The translations under genes and the position numbers were made by a program. DNA of 14,424 nt. Source: Anaerolineae bacterium (GTDB taxonomy: Bacteria; Chloroflexota; Anaerolineae; Aggregatilineales; Phototrophicaceae). The notes under the pieces were generated by a model that saw only the letters and a list, made by a program, of their open reading frames with translations, did no database searches and had not been told where the DNA came from. This document shows positions 1-6,880 of this stretch, one piece after another; position 1 is the stretch's first letter, and each line of letters opens with the position of its first letter. Location: assembly GCA_020848855.1 (NCBI GenBank), contig JADLHH010000048.1, positions 1 through 14,424 on the forward strand, given 5' to 3'.

Positions 1-332
1 GGACGTCAGGTTTTCACCCGGTAACGAAACTGGCGGATGTGTAATTCCAGCTAAGAGATGGCAGGCGGGTGCAGCAAACTGCTGAGCCTGCCAACGGTAG
101 GCGCTTTGCTAACCTGGAATGCTTGCGGTACGAAAGCGGGTGTATGCCTACGTTTGGCGGGTAACCCTGAAGCAATGGTATACACCTGTGGCGCTAATCC
201 CATATTGAAGTACAGATTTGCGTGAGCGTAAGCAATCATGCTTGCGCCACTCAGATATACGCTCGCTCTGAAGCCGGGATTTGTAGCGGTAAGCATTGCT
301 ATTCTCAATTTCATTCTGGGATCATTCGGACG
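1..332. other. Leader stretch with no recognised gene
   Basis: I see no convincing gene in these 332 bases. Open frames exist on both strands but none resembles a known family. The plus frame that continues into the aminotransferase could begin at a GTG at 222, but its first 37 residues look nothing like the family. The stretch is lower in GC than the core operon. Its only notable site is a GTATAC-centred decamer at 176-185, listed separately. I find no clear -35/-10 pair. Confidence 0.5.
176..185. promoter_or_regulatory. Possible GntR operator copy (TGGTATACAC)
   Basis: The decamer TGGTATACAC around a GTATAC core occurs here. It occurs again, on the opposite strand, in the tandem repeat array at 10579-10588 upstream of the gntR gene. 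FCD-type GntR regulators such as NanR are known to bind GGTATA-type repeats. I infer that the regulator encoded in this window could also act on the aminotransferase promoter. Only one copy is present here, against three there, so a chance match is possible. Confidence 0.3.
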
Positions 333-1496
333 ATGACTAATACTGCTCACCACCGGTCGATCAACCCTCATCTTCTGGATCGCATCAAAGCCTCGGTGCA
401 GACCGATACGGAAGTCTATATGCGGGCGGAGACCGCGTTTAAAGCCCGCCACCCTGAAATCGATTTCGATGCGCTGCACGAATTGCGTCGGACAGAATAT
501 GCCCGGCTTGATAGAGATGGGCATATTTATCTGGATTACACCGGGGGCGGGCTGTATGCTGAGTCACAGTTGCAAGTCCACATGCAGTTACTCTCAAACG
601 GCGTTTATGGCAATCCACATTCGGGCAATCCCACGTCGCTGGCAATGACGAGGCTTGACGATCAGGCTCGCAGTTTTGTGCTGGACTATTTCAATGCCGA
701 TCCCGACGAATATTGTGTGATTTTCGCTCCGAACGCCAGCGGCGCGCTGCGATTGGTGGGCGAGTCCTATCCGTTTGAAGAACGTGGATGCTATCTGCTG
801 ACCGTCGACAACCATAATTCGGTCAATGGCATTCGGGAATACGCCAAAGCCGCTGGCGCGCAGGTGATTTACACGCCGCTGTCGCCCCTGGATATGCGGC
901 TTGACCATGAAATGCTGCTGGATAATCTCGACCGGGCAATTCCGGATGGGAACAACCTGTTTGCCTATCCGGCGCAATCCAACTTTACCGGGGTGCGACA
1001 TTCGCTGGAGTGGATCGAAATCGCGAGGAGAAAGGGCAGGAATGTTCTGGTTGACTGTGCTGCCTTTGTTCCCAGTAATCGCCTCGATTTAAGTGTGGTA
1101 AAGCCGGACTTTGTGCCATTGTCTTTCTACAAGAATGTTGGCTATCCAACGGGCGTTGGCGCTTTGATTGCTCGCCGGAGTGCCTTGTGTAAGCTGCGCC
1201 GCCGATGGTTCGCCGGTGGAACAATCACGGTGGTATCTGCCCAGGCGGATAGGCACGTTCTGGAAGAGGGTGTTGCTGCTTTTGAAGGTGGGACGATTGA
1301 TTATCTTGGTTTGCCCGCAATCGAAATTGGACTCGAATGCATCCAGTATGTCGGGATGGAACAGATACACAGGCGCGTCCTAAGCATGACCCAATTCCTG
1401 CTTGATGAGTTGATGGCAAGTGACGACCCCAGCATCGGCAGTATCTGGGAATGCCCGAACTTCTTCAGGCTGAGGTCGTCCTGCTGCTGCGCCTGA
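333..1496 (+). CDS. MOCOS-like class V aminotransferase, C-terminally truncated
   Basis: This is a PLP-dependent fold-type I enzyme of the class V aminotransferase / cysteine desulfurase group, closest in style to the NifS-like domain of molybdenum cofactor sulfurase. Visible motifs are YLDYTGGG near the N-terminus, GNPHSGNPTS, a DNHNSVNGIRE segment, LVDCAAF with Asp241 expected to contact the PLP ring nitrogen, and SFYKNVGYPTG with Lys267 as the likely Schiff-base lysine. I chose ATG 333 because family similarity begins soon after it; a GTG at 222 would add 37 unrelated residues. Similarity stops at about residue 362 (DELMAS). The last 25 or so residues are read from the opposite strand of a sugar-binding-protein pseudogene. 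The C-terminal subdomain is therefore missing (387 aa here; relatives are usually longer) and the product is probably inactive. Confidence 0.8.
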   Translation: MTNTAHHRSINPHLLDRIKASVQTDTEVYMRAETAFKARHPEIDFDALHELRRTEYARLDRDGHIYLDYTGGGLYAESQLQVHMQLLSNGVYGNPHSGNPTSLAMTRLDDQARSFVLDYFNADPDEYCVIFAPNASGALRLVGESYPFEERGCYLLTVDNHNSVNGIREYAKAAGAQVIYTPLSPLDMRLDHEMLLDNLDRAIPDGNNLFAYPAQSNFTGVRHSLEWIEIARRKGRNVLVDCAAFVPSNRLDLSVVKPDFVPLSFYKNVGYPTGVGALIARRSALCKLRRRWFAGGTITVVSAQADRHVLEEGVAAFEGGTIDYLGLPAIEIGLECIQYVGMEQIHRRVLSMTQFLLDELMASDDPSIGSIWECPNFFRLRSSCCCA

Positions 1497-1830
1497 TTCA
1501 ACATATCTTCGGCGCTCACCTGCCCCTGAACAAAAAGAGGAAGCATCGGGAGATGACGGCGTCCACTTCCATCGGCGAATAACCCGCAAGGCGGACGGAT
1601 GTGCGCGATTTTCAGGGTTTCGATGAAGGCAGGAAGATAGGGTCTTCCTAGAAGAACGGGTCTTAGAGGGCTTCCAGGTTGCCGGGGATATTCCGGCTGT
1701 TCTTCGCCCACAGCACCACGTTTTCTGGCTGCGCCAGCTCGTTTCATCGGTAACCAAAGATCCGCGAAAGATGAGGTTTTTCCACCCGACAGGATTGTAC
1801 CCCGGATCACAGTGCCCTATGGCTTGCTCA
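1425..1830 (-). pseudogene. Decayed C-terminus of an extracellular sugar-binding protein
   Basis: Read on the minus strand, pieces of a family 1 extracellular solute-binding protein appear in order but in alternating frames. They are ELAQPENVVLWAKNSRNIPG, then PYLPAFIETLKIAHIRPP, then AGYSPMEVDAVIS, then PMLPLFVQGQVSAEDMLNQA and KKFG. The last blocks match the usual C-terminal helix of these lipoproteins. At least two frame changes and an in-frame stop (near 1663) interrupt it, so it is dead. It lies inverted against the aminotransferase and supplies that gene's aberrant last codons and stop. The matching permeases could be those at 12525-14412 or a lost set; the sequence does not decide. Confidence 0.7.
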
Positions 1831-1867
1831 TCGGTACTGCTATTGAACTTGTGACATTCGTTTTAAC

Positions 1868-1965
1868 GCTGGTTTGCGATGCAGCACTTCATTCGACGTA
1901 GTCAGGGGAAGCGAACAGCCCGTCGAGACGCGCGAGGACGGGCTAGAAGTGTTGAAGATCATCTA
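1868..1965 (+). pseudogene. Fragment of Gfo/Idh/MocA oxidoreductase C-terminus
   Basis: A short plus-strand stretch reads FDVVRGSEQPVETREDGLEV followed by LKIIYAGR. This resembles the C-terminal helix region of Gfo/Idh/MocA sugar dehydrogenases, where a phrase like F-x-x-x-V-R-x-G-x-x-P-V-T-x-E-D-G-L-x-x-L-x-I is common. Nothing upstream continues the family, and the frame runs on into the end of livM on the other strand. About 30 codons survive. The call rests on one short motif, so a chance likeness cannot be excluded. Confidence 0.4.
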
Positions 1966-1987
1966 CGCGGGGCGACCGCGAGCATTC

Positions 1988-2977
1988 CTAAGCGCGGCGC
2001 AGTCGTACTCGCTCGCGCCAGCGGCGCAGAAGGGTTTTGCCCGGCACCTTGCCGCCGAGTATCCCATCCGGCATAAACATGACAATTAGGACGAACACGA
2101 TTCCGACCAGCGTCCAGTAGCGTAAGGTGACCTGGCTCGATAAATTGACGAGGAACACCGTGATGAACGCCCCCAGGATGCCGCCTTCGAGCTTCGCCAC
2201 GCCGCCTACGAGCGCTGCCATCACGATCACGACGGCGGCTTCGAGATCGGCTGTGTCCGGTGCGATCACGCCGTTGTAGAACACGGCAATTGCTCCCGCG
2301 ACTCCGGCGAACAACCCGGAGATGACGATGACGAGAAAGCGGTGTCGCTGAACATTGAAGCCCATCGCCGCCATGCGCTTTGGATTGTCGCGGATGCCTT
2401 GCAGCGTAATGCCGAACGGCGAGTGAACCAGCCGCCGCATCAGTAAATAACTCACGACCGCCACGATAAGCGTGACGTAGTAGAGCGTGGACGTATGCCT
2501 TAGGTTGATCACGCCGAACAGTACCGGCGGCTGAATCCCGGCGATGCCGTTATAGCCACCGGTCACCGATGCCCACTGGAGTGCAACGCCTTGAAACAAC
2601 TGTCCCAGTGCCAGTGTCATCACCAGAAAGTAGATGCCGCTTGCCCGGATAGCGATCAGCCCGAAAGCCGCGCTTAACGCGGCGGCGGCGGCGATGGCAA
2701 GGGGGATGGTGACGAGATACGAAGCGTCATAGGTTTTCCAGCCGATGCCGATGACGTAGCCAGCCATAGCGAAGAACGACATCTGCGCCAACGAGGTCAT
2801 GCCGCCGTAGCCAGCCAGCAGGATGAAGCTCATAGTGACAATGCCCAAGAACAGCGAGCGCGTCGACAACTGCACGTAGAACTGGCTGAGCCATGTGGGC
2901 AGCGTGAGTGCGATGACCGCGAGCGCCACGATCAGAATAATTTTGGAGCGTCTGGAGGAGAGCGCTAACCCGTTCAT
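1988..2977 (-). CDS. livM: Branched-chain-type ABC transporter permease LivM
   Basis: This 329-residue protein is the second inner-membrane subunit of a Liv/HAAT-family ABC importer, pairing with LivH to form the translocation channel. It has a short cytoplasmic N-terminus and about eight to ten hydrophobic segments. Family landmarks are GYGGMTSLAQMSFFAMAGY near the first third, the cytoplasmic loop GIRDNPKRMAAMGFNVQRHR that meets the ATPases, and a conserved end (EGGILGAFI, then MPDGILGG) with a basic tail. I chose ATG 2977 because it overlaps the livH stop as ATGA. The frame stays open further upstream to about 3505, but that part is only a shadow of livH. livM is the last gene of the operon. 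The substrate cannot be read from the permease. Confidence 0.93.
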   Translation of the reverse strand: MNGLALSSRRSKIILIVALAVIALTLPTWLSQFYVQLSTRSLFLGIVTMSFILLAGYGGMTSLAQMSFFAMAGYVIGIGWKTYDASYLVTIPLAIAAAAALSAAFGLIAIRASGIYFLVMTLALGQLFQGVALQWASVTGGYNGIAGIQPPVLFGVINLRHTSTLYYVTLIVAVVSYLLMRRLVHSPFGITLQGIRDNPKRMAAMGFNVQRHRFLVIVISGLFAGVAGAIAVFYNGVIAPDTADLEAAVVIVMAALVGGVAKLEGGILGAFITVFLVNLSSQVTLRYWTLVGIVFVLIVMFMPDGILGGKVPGKTLLRRWRERVRLRRA

Positions 2978-3825
2978 GCTGACTTCCCAAACAAACCCTG
3001 CGGACGGAAGGCGAGGATGACGATGAGCGTGCCGCTCAGAAGGAAAATGGCTAACTCGCTGAAGTATGTACGACCAAAACTGTCGACCAAGCCGACGATC
3101 AGCGCGCCGGCTGCCGACCCAGCCAGGCTGCCCATCCCACCGACCATCACCACGATCAGCGCGTAGAGCAGGAACGTGACATCCGTGCCGGGTCCGAAGG
3201 CGATATACGAGCCGCCCAGCGCGCCGCTGAAGCCGGTCAGCAAGCCGCCAAGCACGTAGATCATCACAAACATGCGGTCGATATTGATGCCGAGCGCGGA
3301 GACCATCGCCCGGTTGTCGACACCCGCGCGAATGATCATGCCCACGCGCGTCCGGTACATCATGATCCACAGCCCGATGGCGATGATGACCGCGACGACC
3401 AGCACGAACAGCCGGTACGTGGGATACGTGAAATCGCCAATGGTCATCGGTTCGCGCAGAACGTCCGGCGCGCGCAGCCGCAGGGGCAGCCCGCCCCAAA
3501 TCCACAGCGCCAGGTCAGCCATGATCAGCGACGCGCCGATAGTCAGCAGGGTGCGTGGCATATCGCCTTCAACACGGGTGACGAGCCACTGTACGATGAT
3601 CGCCGTCAAGCCGACGGAAATGGTCGCGCCAATCACGCCCAGCACCCAGTTGCCCGTCTGCTGCTGAATGCTGTAAGCCACGTAAGCGCCCAGAATGTAG
3701 AACGTCCCGTGAGCCATGTTGACGACGCGCATCAGCCCGAAAATGAGCGTAAAGCCGCTGGCGATGATGAACAGCAGACCACCGTAGGTCAGCCCATTCA
3801 GGAGCAAAAGCAGCGTGTTATTCAT
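2974..3825 (-). CDS. livH: Branched-chain-type ABC transporter permease LivH
   Basis: A 283-residue integral membrane subunit of the Liv-type importer. It starts with the typical LLLLNGLTYGGLLFIIASGF and LIFGLMRVVNMAHG block, has about eight membrane segments, and carries the coupling-loop region around MYRTRVGMIIRAGVDNRAM and the late GGMGSLAGSAAGALIVG and AFRPQGLFG motifs. The length is normal for LivH (about 285-300). ATG 3825 overlaps the stop of the upstream TIM-barrel gene by ATGA, and a GGGGAGAAG Shine-Dalgarno lies just upstream inside that gene. Its own stop overlaps livM in the same way. The permeases are thus translated in series with the enzyme genes, which ties transport to whatever those enzymes do. 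Confidence 0.94.
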   Translation of the reverse strand: MNNTLLLLLNGLTYGGLLFIIASGFTLIFGLMRVVNMAHGTFYILGAYVAYSIQQQTGNWVLGVIGATISVGLTAIIVQWLVTRVEGDMPRTLLTIGASLIMADLALWIWGGLPLRLRAPDVLREPMTIGDFTYPTYRLFVLVVAVIIAIGLWIMMYRTRVGMIIRAGVDNRAMVSALGINIDRMFVMIYVLGGLLTGFSGALGGSYIAFGPGTDVTFLLYALIVVMVGGMGSLAGSAAGALIVGLVDSFGRTYFSELAIFLLSGTLIVILAFRPQGLFGKSA

Positions 3826-4649
3826 AAGAGGCTTCTCCCCGTTTCCTTGAACCCCCGGATTGCCTCGGCGACGGCTTTTTCCACCGGCACGCGCTCGCCG
3901 GTTGAGCCAGTGACGTAGCCGTCCATGCCCGTCCGTTCGAGCGCAACGGCGACGCTTGCCGCGTCGTTGAGCGATCCTCCGTGACCCAGAACCAGACAAT
4001 CCAGTCGCACGGCTTTCGCCGCCTGCACCATTCCCCGGACTTTCTCGACCGCCTCGTCGAGCGGCGTCAGGGCGGTGCCGCCTGCGCTGCCGCCTGCGGT
4101 CACGCCGATCATCGCGCCGACGATGGTCGCCCCGGCTTCCGCCATCGTACGTGCTTCATCGGGCGTGAATGCCCAGCCGAGCGTCAACAGCCCCCGGTCG
4201 GCGGCTGCCCGGATCAGCGCGACTTCGCGTGCGAATCCCAGCCCGGCGGCGCTCAACTGTGCCTGGATTTCGTCGCTGTAAAGTCCGATAAACGGCTCGT
4301 TGGTGACGCCCGCCGCCCCAAGCGCCTGCACGCGGTCAAGCATCTGCTCGATGGGCTGGCGGGGGTCGTGCGCGCCCAGACCGAGGACGACCGGAGTGCT
4401 GCCCGCCTGCGCCAGCACCTGCGGCGCGGTCTCGAATGTCAGCGCGTTGGCGTCGTCGTAGGGCAGGAACGCCAGCGCCGTCGGCAAGCCGAGGACGCGG
4501 TAGACGGCGGTGTTGTAAACCGCCAGCACGTCCGCGCCGCCCGCCACCGCTCCTTTGGCGGTCAAGCCGCTGCCGACGCCCGCCACGACCACCGGCAGTC
4601 TGCCGCTGACGTTTTTCCGCAACTGTTCGATCCATGCCTTGGTGTTCAT
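3822..4649 (-). CDS. PEP-hydrolase-family TIM-barrel protein, copy B
   Basis: A 275-residue protein of the family named phosphoenolpyruvate hydrolase / TIM-barrel signal transduction (PF09370), which forms the C-terminal half of the plant Tm-1 protein. Visible landmarks are GVGSGLTAKGA (25-35), VYNT (44-47), LGAHDPR (91-97), VTNEP (115-119), FTPDEAR (161-167), VTAGGSAGGT (183-192), LGHGG (221-225) and the TGERVP loop (250-255). The alternating strands and helices fit a TIM barrel; I see no signal peptide. ATG 4649 overlaps the stop of the UPF0261 gene by ATGA, which supports this start over a frame extension 12 codons upstream. Compared with copy A it has GAMIGVTAGG where copy A has SPHVHLTAGG, so two histidines are absent. 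The bacterial family's substrate is not established; PEP hydrolysis is a family name here. Confidence 0.9.
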   Translation of the reverse strand: MNTKAWIEQLRKNVSGRLPVVVAGVGSGLTAKGAVAGGADVLAVYNTAVYRVLGLPTALAFLPYDDANALTFETAPQVLAQAGSTPVVLGLGAHDPRQPIEQMLDRVQALGAAGVTNEPFIGLYSDEIQAQLSAAGLGFAREVALIRAAADRGLLTLGWAFTPDEARTMAEAGATIVGAMIGVTAGGSAGGTALTPLDEAVEKVRGMVQAAKAVRLDCLVLGHGGSLNDAASVAVALERTGMDGYVTGSTGERVPVEKAVAEAIRGFKETGRSLL

Positions 4650-5905
4650 GGCGTCGTCTCTGAAACCGGGTGTTTCTGATGCCACAATTGCAGGAACAGC
4701 TCAAAAGTCGCGTCGGCAAACGCCGGATCGTTGATATTCTTATCCAGTTCGATCACCTGGATGTCGGAGCGCAGGTTGGCTTTGATCGCTTCAAACATCG
4801 CGCCGTCCGATTCAGTATTGATCCAGGGACCATCCGGCGGCTGCTCATACTTGTCCAACCCTTGCAGCGGAAAGGCAATCGCGGCGGGTCCGGTCGCCCG
4901 GCTGAGCTTCTGCCCGATGATCCTGCCCAGTTCCGCCTGTTCCTCTTTGGTCGTGCGCACCGCGCAGACGTTCGGATTGTGGATGATCAGCTTGCGCTCT
5001 GGCTTGTCATACTTCTCCGGCACGGACGTGCGCGGACCAAAATTGAGGACTTCGATTGCCCCCGGCACGGCGACCTGCGGGATTCCCTTGCTGCTCGCAG
5101 CCTCGAAGCGGTTCGCTCCAGCACTGAACCAGCCGCCCAGCAGTTCGTCGGTCAGCTCGGAGAGCGTGTAGTCGATCACGCCGTCGATCAGACCATCGGC
5201 GATCATGTCCTCCATCGCCCGCCCGCCAGAGCCGACGGCATGAAAGACGACGGTCTCAAAGCCCGCACCTTCGAGGCGATCCACGAGACGCAGAACGCCG
5301 GGAGTCGTGACGCCGAACATGGTGATCGCCACCAGCGGCTTGTCCTCCTCAGGCGGGGGCAGCGCAGCGCCCTTCGCCATCCCGGCGGCAGCTAGCGCCG
5401 CGTTCGTCAGTATATTGCGCGATACCCGGTTGAGACCGACGATGTCGGTTACCGAGTACATCAGGCAGAGGTCTTTCGTGTCGACAATCCCCCGCACATC
5501 GCCGGATGCCATCGTCGACACCAGCAGCTTGGGCACGCCCACTGGTAACGAGCGCATCGCCGCACTGATGACGCTGGAGCCGCCCGATCCGCCCATTCCC
5601 ATGACGGCATCGCAGCGCCCCTGTGCGCGTAACTGGGCGAGCAGGACAATCAGCCCGTGCGTCATCACGTCCAGTGCCCGCGCGCGGGTGTCCGTCCCCT
5701 CGCGCCCGAAGCGGAGCTGGCTCAGGTCGAAACCACCGGCGGACGCCACCTCTGCCGCGGAGAAATCGGGTGGGAAAGCCGGTTCGCTCAGGATGCCGAA
5801 ATCGATCACCACCGGCGTAACGCCGAACTCGATCAGGCGTTCCTTGACGAAGGCATATTCTCGACCCTTCGTATCTAAAGTTCCCATCAGCACGACGGTC
5901 GGCAT
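4646..5905 (-). CDS. Tm-1-like ATP-binding protein (UPF0261)
   Basis: A 419-residue UPF0261 (PF06792) protein, homologous to the N-terminal half of tomato Tm-1. In plants and fungi this domain is fused to a PF09370 TIM barrel; in bacteria the two are often neighbouring genes, as here. It opens with MPTVVLMGTLDTKGREYAFV, has a glycine-rich loop GMGGSGGSS (103-111) suited to nucleotide binding, then STMASGDV (130-137) and YSVTDIVGLNRVSRNIL (150-166). A second lobe contains FGVTTPGV and a Pro/Gly-rich end near PPDGPWINTESDGAMFEAI. ATG 5905 has a strong AAGGAGTG Shine-Dalgarno. The gene ends in an ATGA overlap with TIM-barrel copy B, which suggests the pair makes a complex equivalent to the fused eukaryotic protein. 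The reaction is unknown. Confidence 0.93.
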   Translation of the reverse strand: MPTVVLMGTLDTKGREYAFVKERLIEFGVTPVVIDFGILSEPAFPPDFSAAEVASAGGFDLSQLRFGREGTDTRARALDVMTHGLIVLLAQLRAQGRCDAVMGMGGSGGSSVISAAMRSLPVGVPKLLVSTMASGDVRGIVDTKDLCLMYSVTDIVGLNRVSRNILTNAALAAAGMAKGAALPPPEEDKPLVAITMFGVTTPGVLRLVDRLEGAGFETVVFHAVGSGGRAMEDMIADGLIDGVIDYTLSELTDELLGGWFSAGANRFEAASSKGIPQVAVPGAIEVLNFGPRTSVPEKYDKPERKLIIHNPNVCAVRTTKEEQAELGRIIGQKLSRATGPAAIAFPLQGLDKYEQPPDGPWINTESDGAMFEAIKANLRSDIQVIELDKNINDPAFADATFELFLQLWHQKHPVSETTP

Positions 5906-5946
5906 CGTCTGACACTCCTTCTCTAATGAATTAACTTTGCGCGTTT

Positions 5947-5985
5947 GGGGGCACGTGCAACCTTCGGTTGCCAAGCCGTACCCCC
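5947..5985 (-). promoter_or_regulatory. Large hairpin before the UPF0261 start
   Basis: In the minus-strand transcript, a 9-bp outer stem (GGGGGTACG with CGTGCCCCC, one G-U pair) encloses an asymmetric internal loop and a 6-bp inner stem GCAACC-GAA-GGTTGC. It fills most of the 88-base gap between TIM-barrel copy A and the UPF0261 gene and starts 8 bases after the copy A stop codon. No U-run follows, so it is unlikely to be a simple terminator. mRNA stabilisation, a processing site or attenuation are possible roles. Confidence 0.6.
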
Positions 5986-5993
5986 ATCCGAAG

Positions 5994-6830
5994 CTATTTG
6001 TTCGTCAGTTTCAGAACTTTGAATTCGTTGACAATCTGCGTGATCGCCCGCTCGACCGGCAGTCGCTCGACGCTCGAAGCGCCCAGATAGCCGTCGACGG
6101 AAGTTTTATTGAATGCCTCCTGCACGCTGGCAGGGTCTTCGAACGGACCGCCGTGCGCCAGCACGATGATGTTCGGATTGACTTCACGCGCAGCCTGAGC
6201 CATCTCCTCCACCTTGTCGCAGGCAAGCTGCAAATCGGGCACGTCGTGCGCGCCGATCATGCCGCCAGCGGTGAGATGGACGTGGGGGCTAAGAATGTCC
6301 GCTCCCGCGCGCGCCATCGCCCGCGCTTCGTCGGGCGTCGTGGCGTAAACGGAGGTGAAAACGTCGTACTTCTGGCACAACTCCACCAGCTTGATCTCTT
6401 CGGGATAGCCAAGTCCAGTGGCATCGATATGCTTGCGAAAGATGCCGTCGTACAGACACGTGGTCGGCACGTTCGTGATCGCGGAGAAGCCCATGTCAAG
6501 CATTTGCTTGAGCAGGTGCTCGATGTTGCGATACGGGTCTGCCGCCCCAATGCCGCCGACTACTGGCGTATTCTCGACCACCTGAAGGATGCGCTTGCCC
6601 AACTCCAGCGTCATCGCGTTCGAGTCACCGTAGGCTAGGTAGCCAGCCAGGGAACCGTGACCGTCCATGCGAAATGGTCCGGTGTTGTAGACGAAAATGG
6701 CGTCGATGCCAGCGCGGTCGGCGACCTTTGCCACCAAGCCAATGCCCGCGCCGCCCATGATGATGGGCTGCTTCGCCCGCCGTTTCGCTTCCAGGCGCTC
6801 CCAGATTTCCTTACGTGTGAACTGCCTCAT
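5994..6830 (-). CDS. PEP-hydrolase-family TIM-barrel protein, copy A
   Basis: A 278-residue paralogue of the 3822-4649 product, same PF09370 family. It carries GGAGIGLVAK (26-35), VYNTGPFRMDGHGS (48-60), YGDSNAM, GIGAADPYRN (93-102), TNVPTTCLYDG (119-129), TTPDEARAMARAGAD (164-178), SPHVHLTAGG (181-190), LAHGGPF (224-230) and the SSVERLP loop (252-258). Compared with copy B it keeps the SPHVH pair of histidines and an extra Arg-Met-Asp-Gly-His stretch after YNT, so it may be the more typical member or act on a different intermediate. It follows livF after a hairpin and has AAGGGG as its ribosome binding site. No signal peptide is seen, so it should be cytoplasmic. The catalytic role of both copies is inferred from the family only. 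Confidence 0.92.
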   Translation of the reverse strand: MRQFTRKEIWERLEAKRRAKQPIIMGGAGIGLVAKVADRAGIDAIFVYNTGPFRMDGHGSLAGYLAYGDSNAMTLELGKRILQVVENTPVVGGIGAADPYRNIEHLLKQMLDMGFSAITNVPTTCLYDGIFRKHIDATGLGYPEEIKLVELCQKYDVFTSVYATTPDEARAMARAGADILSPHVHLTAGGMIGAHDVPDLQLACDKVEEMAQAAREVNPNIIVLAHGGPFEDPASVQEAFNKTSVDGYLGASSVERLPVERAITQIVNEFKVLKLTNK

Positions 6831-6857
6831 AATTGAACCCCTTGTCGTAAAAAGCCG

Positions 6858-6880
6858 TAACGTCGCCCAAGGCGACGTTA
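6858..6880 (-). terminator. Perfect hairpin with short U-run after livF
   Basis: A 10-bp perfect inverted repeat, TAACGTCGCC and GGCGACGTTA, is separated by a 3-base loop. In the minus-strand transcript its first three bases are the livF stop codon itself, and CGGC-TTTTT follows. The shape fits an intrinsic terminator or attenuator, though the T-run begins four bases after the stem, which weakens it. Partial termination here would lower the enzyme and permease genes relative to livK-livG-livF. Confidence 0.65.

Noticed and set aside
51..524. A 157-codon minus-strand frame covering the leader and the aminotransferase start
   Set aside because: No recognisable motif; the overlapping plus-strand aminotransferase has clear family sequence.
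2978..3505. Upstream extension of the livM frame by 176 codons
   Set aside because: This part is an arginine- and histidine-rich shadow of livH in another frame; the ATGA overlap fixes the livM start at 2977.
3981..4679. A 232-codon plus-strand frame opposite TIM-barrel copy B
   Set aside because: Composition (Arg, Ala, Gln, His rich) and position show it is an antisense shadow of a PF09370 gene.
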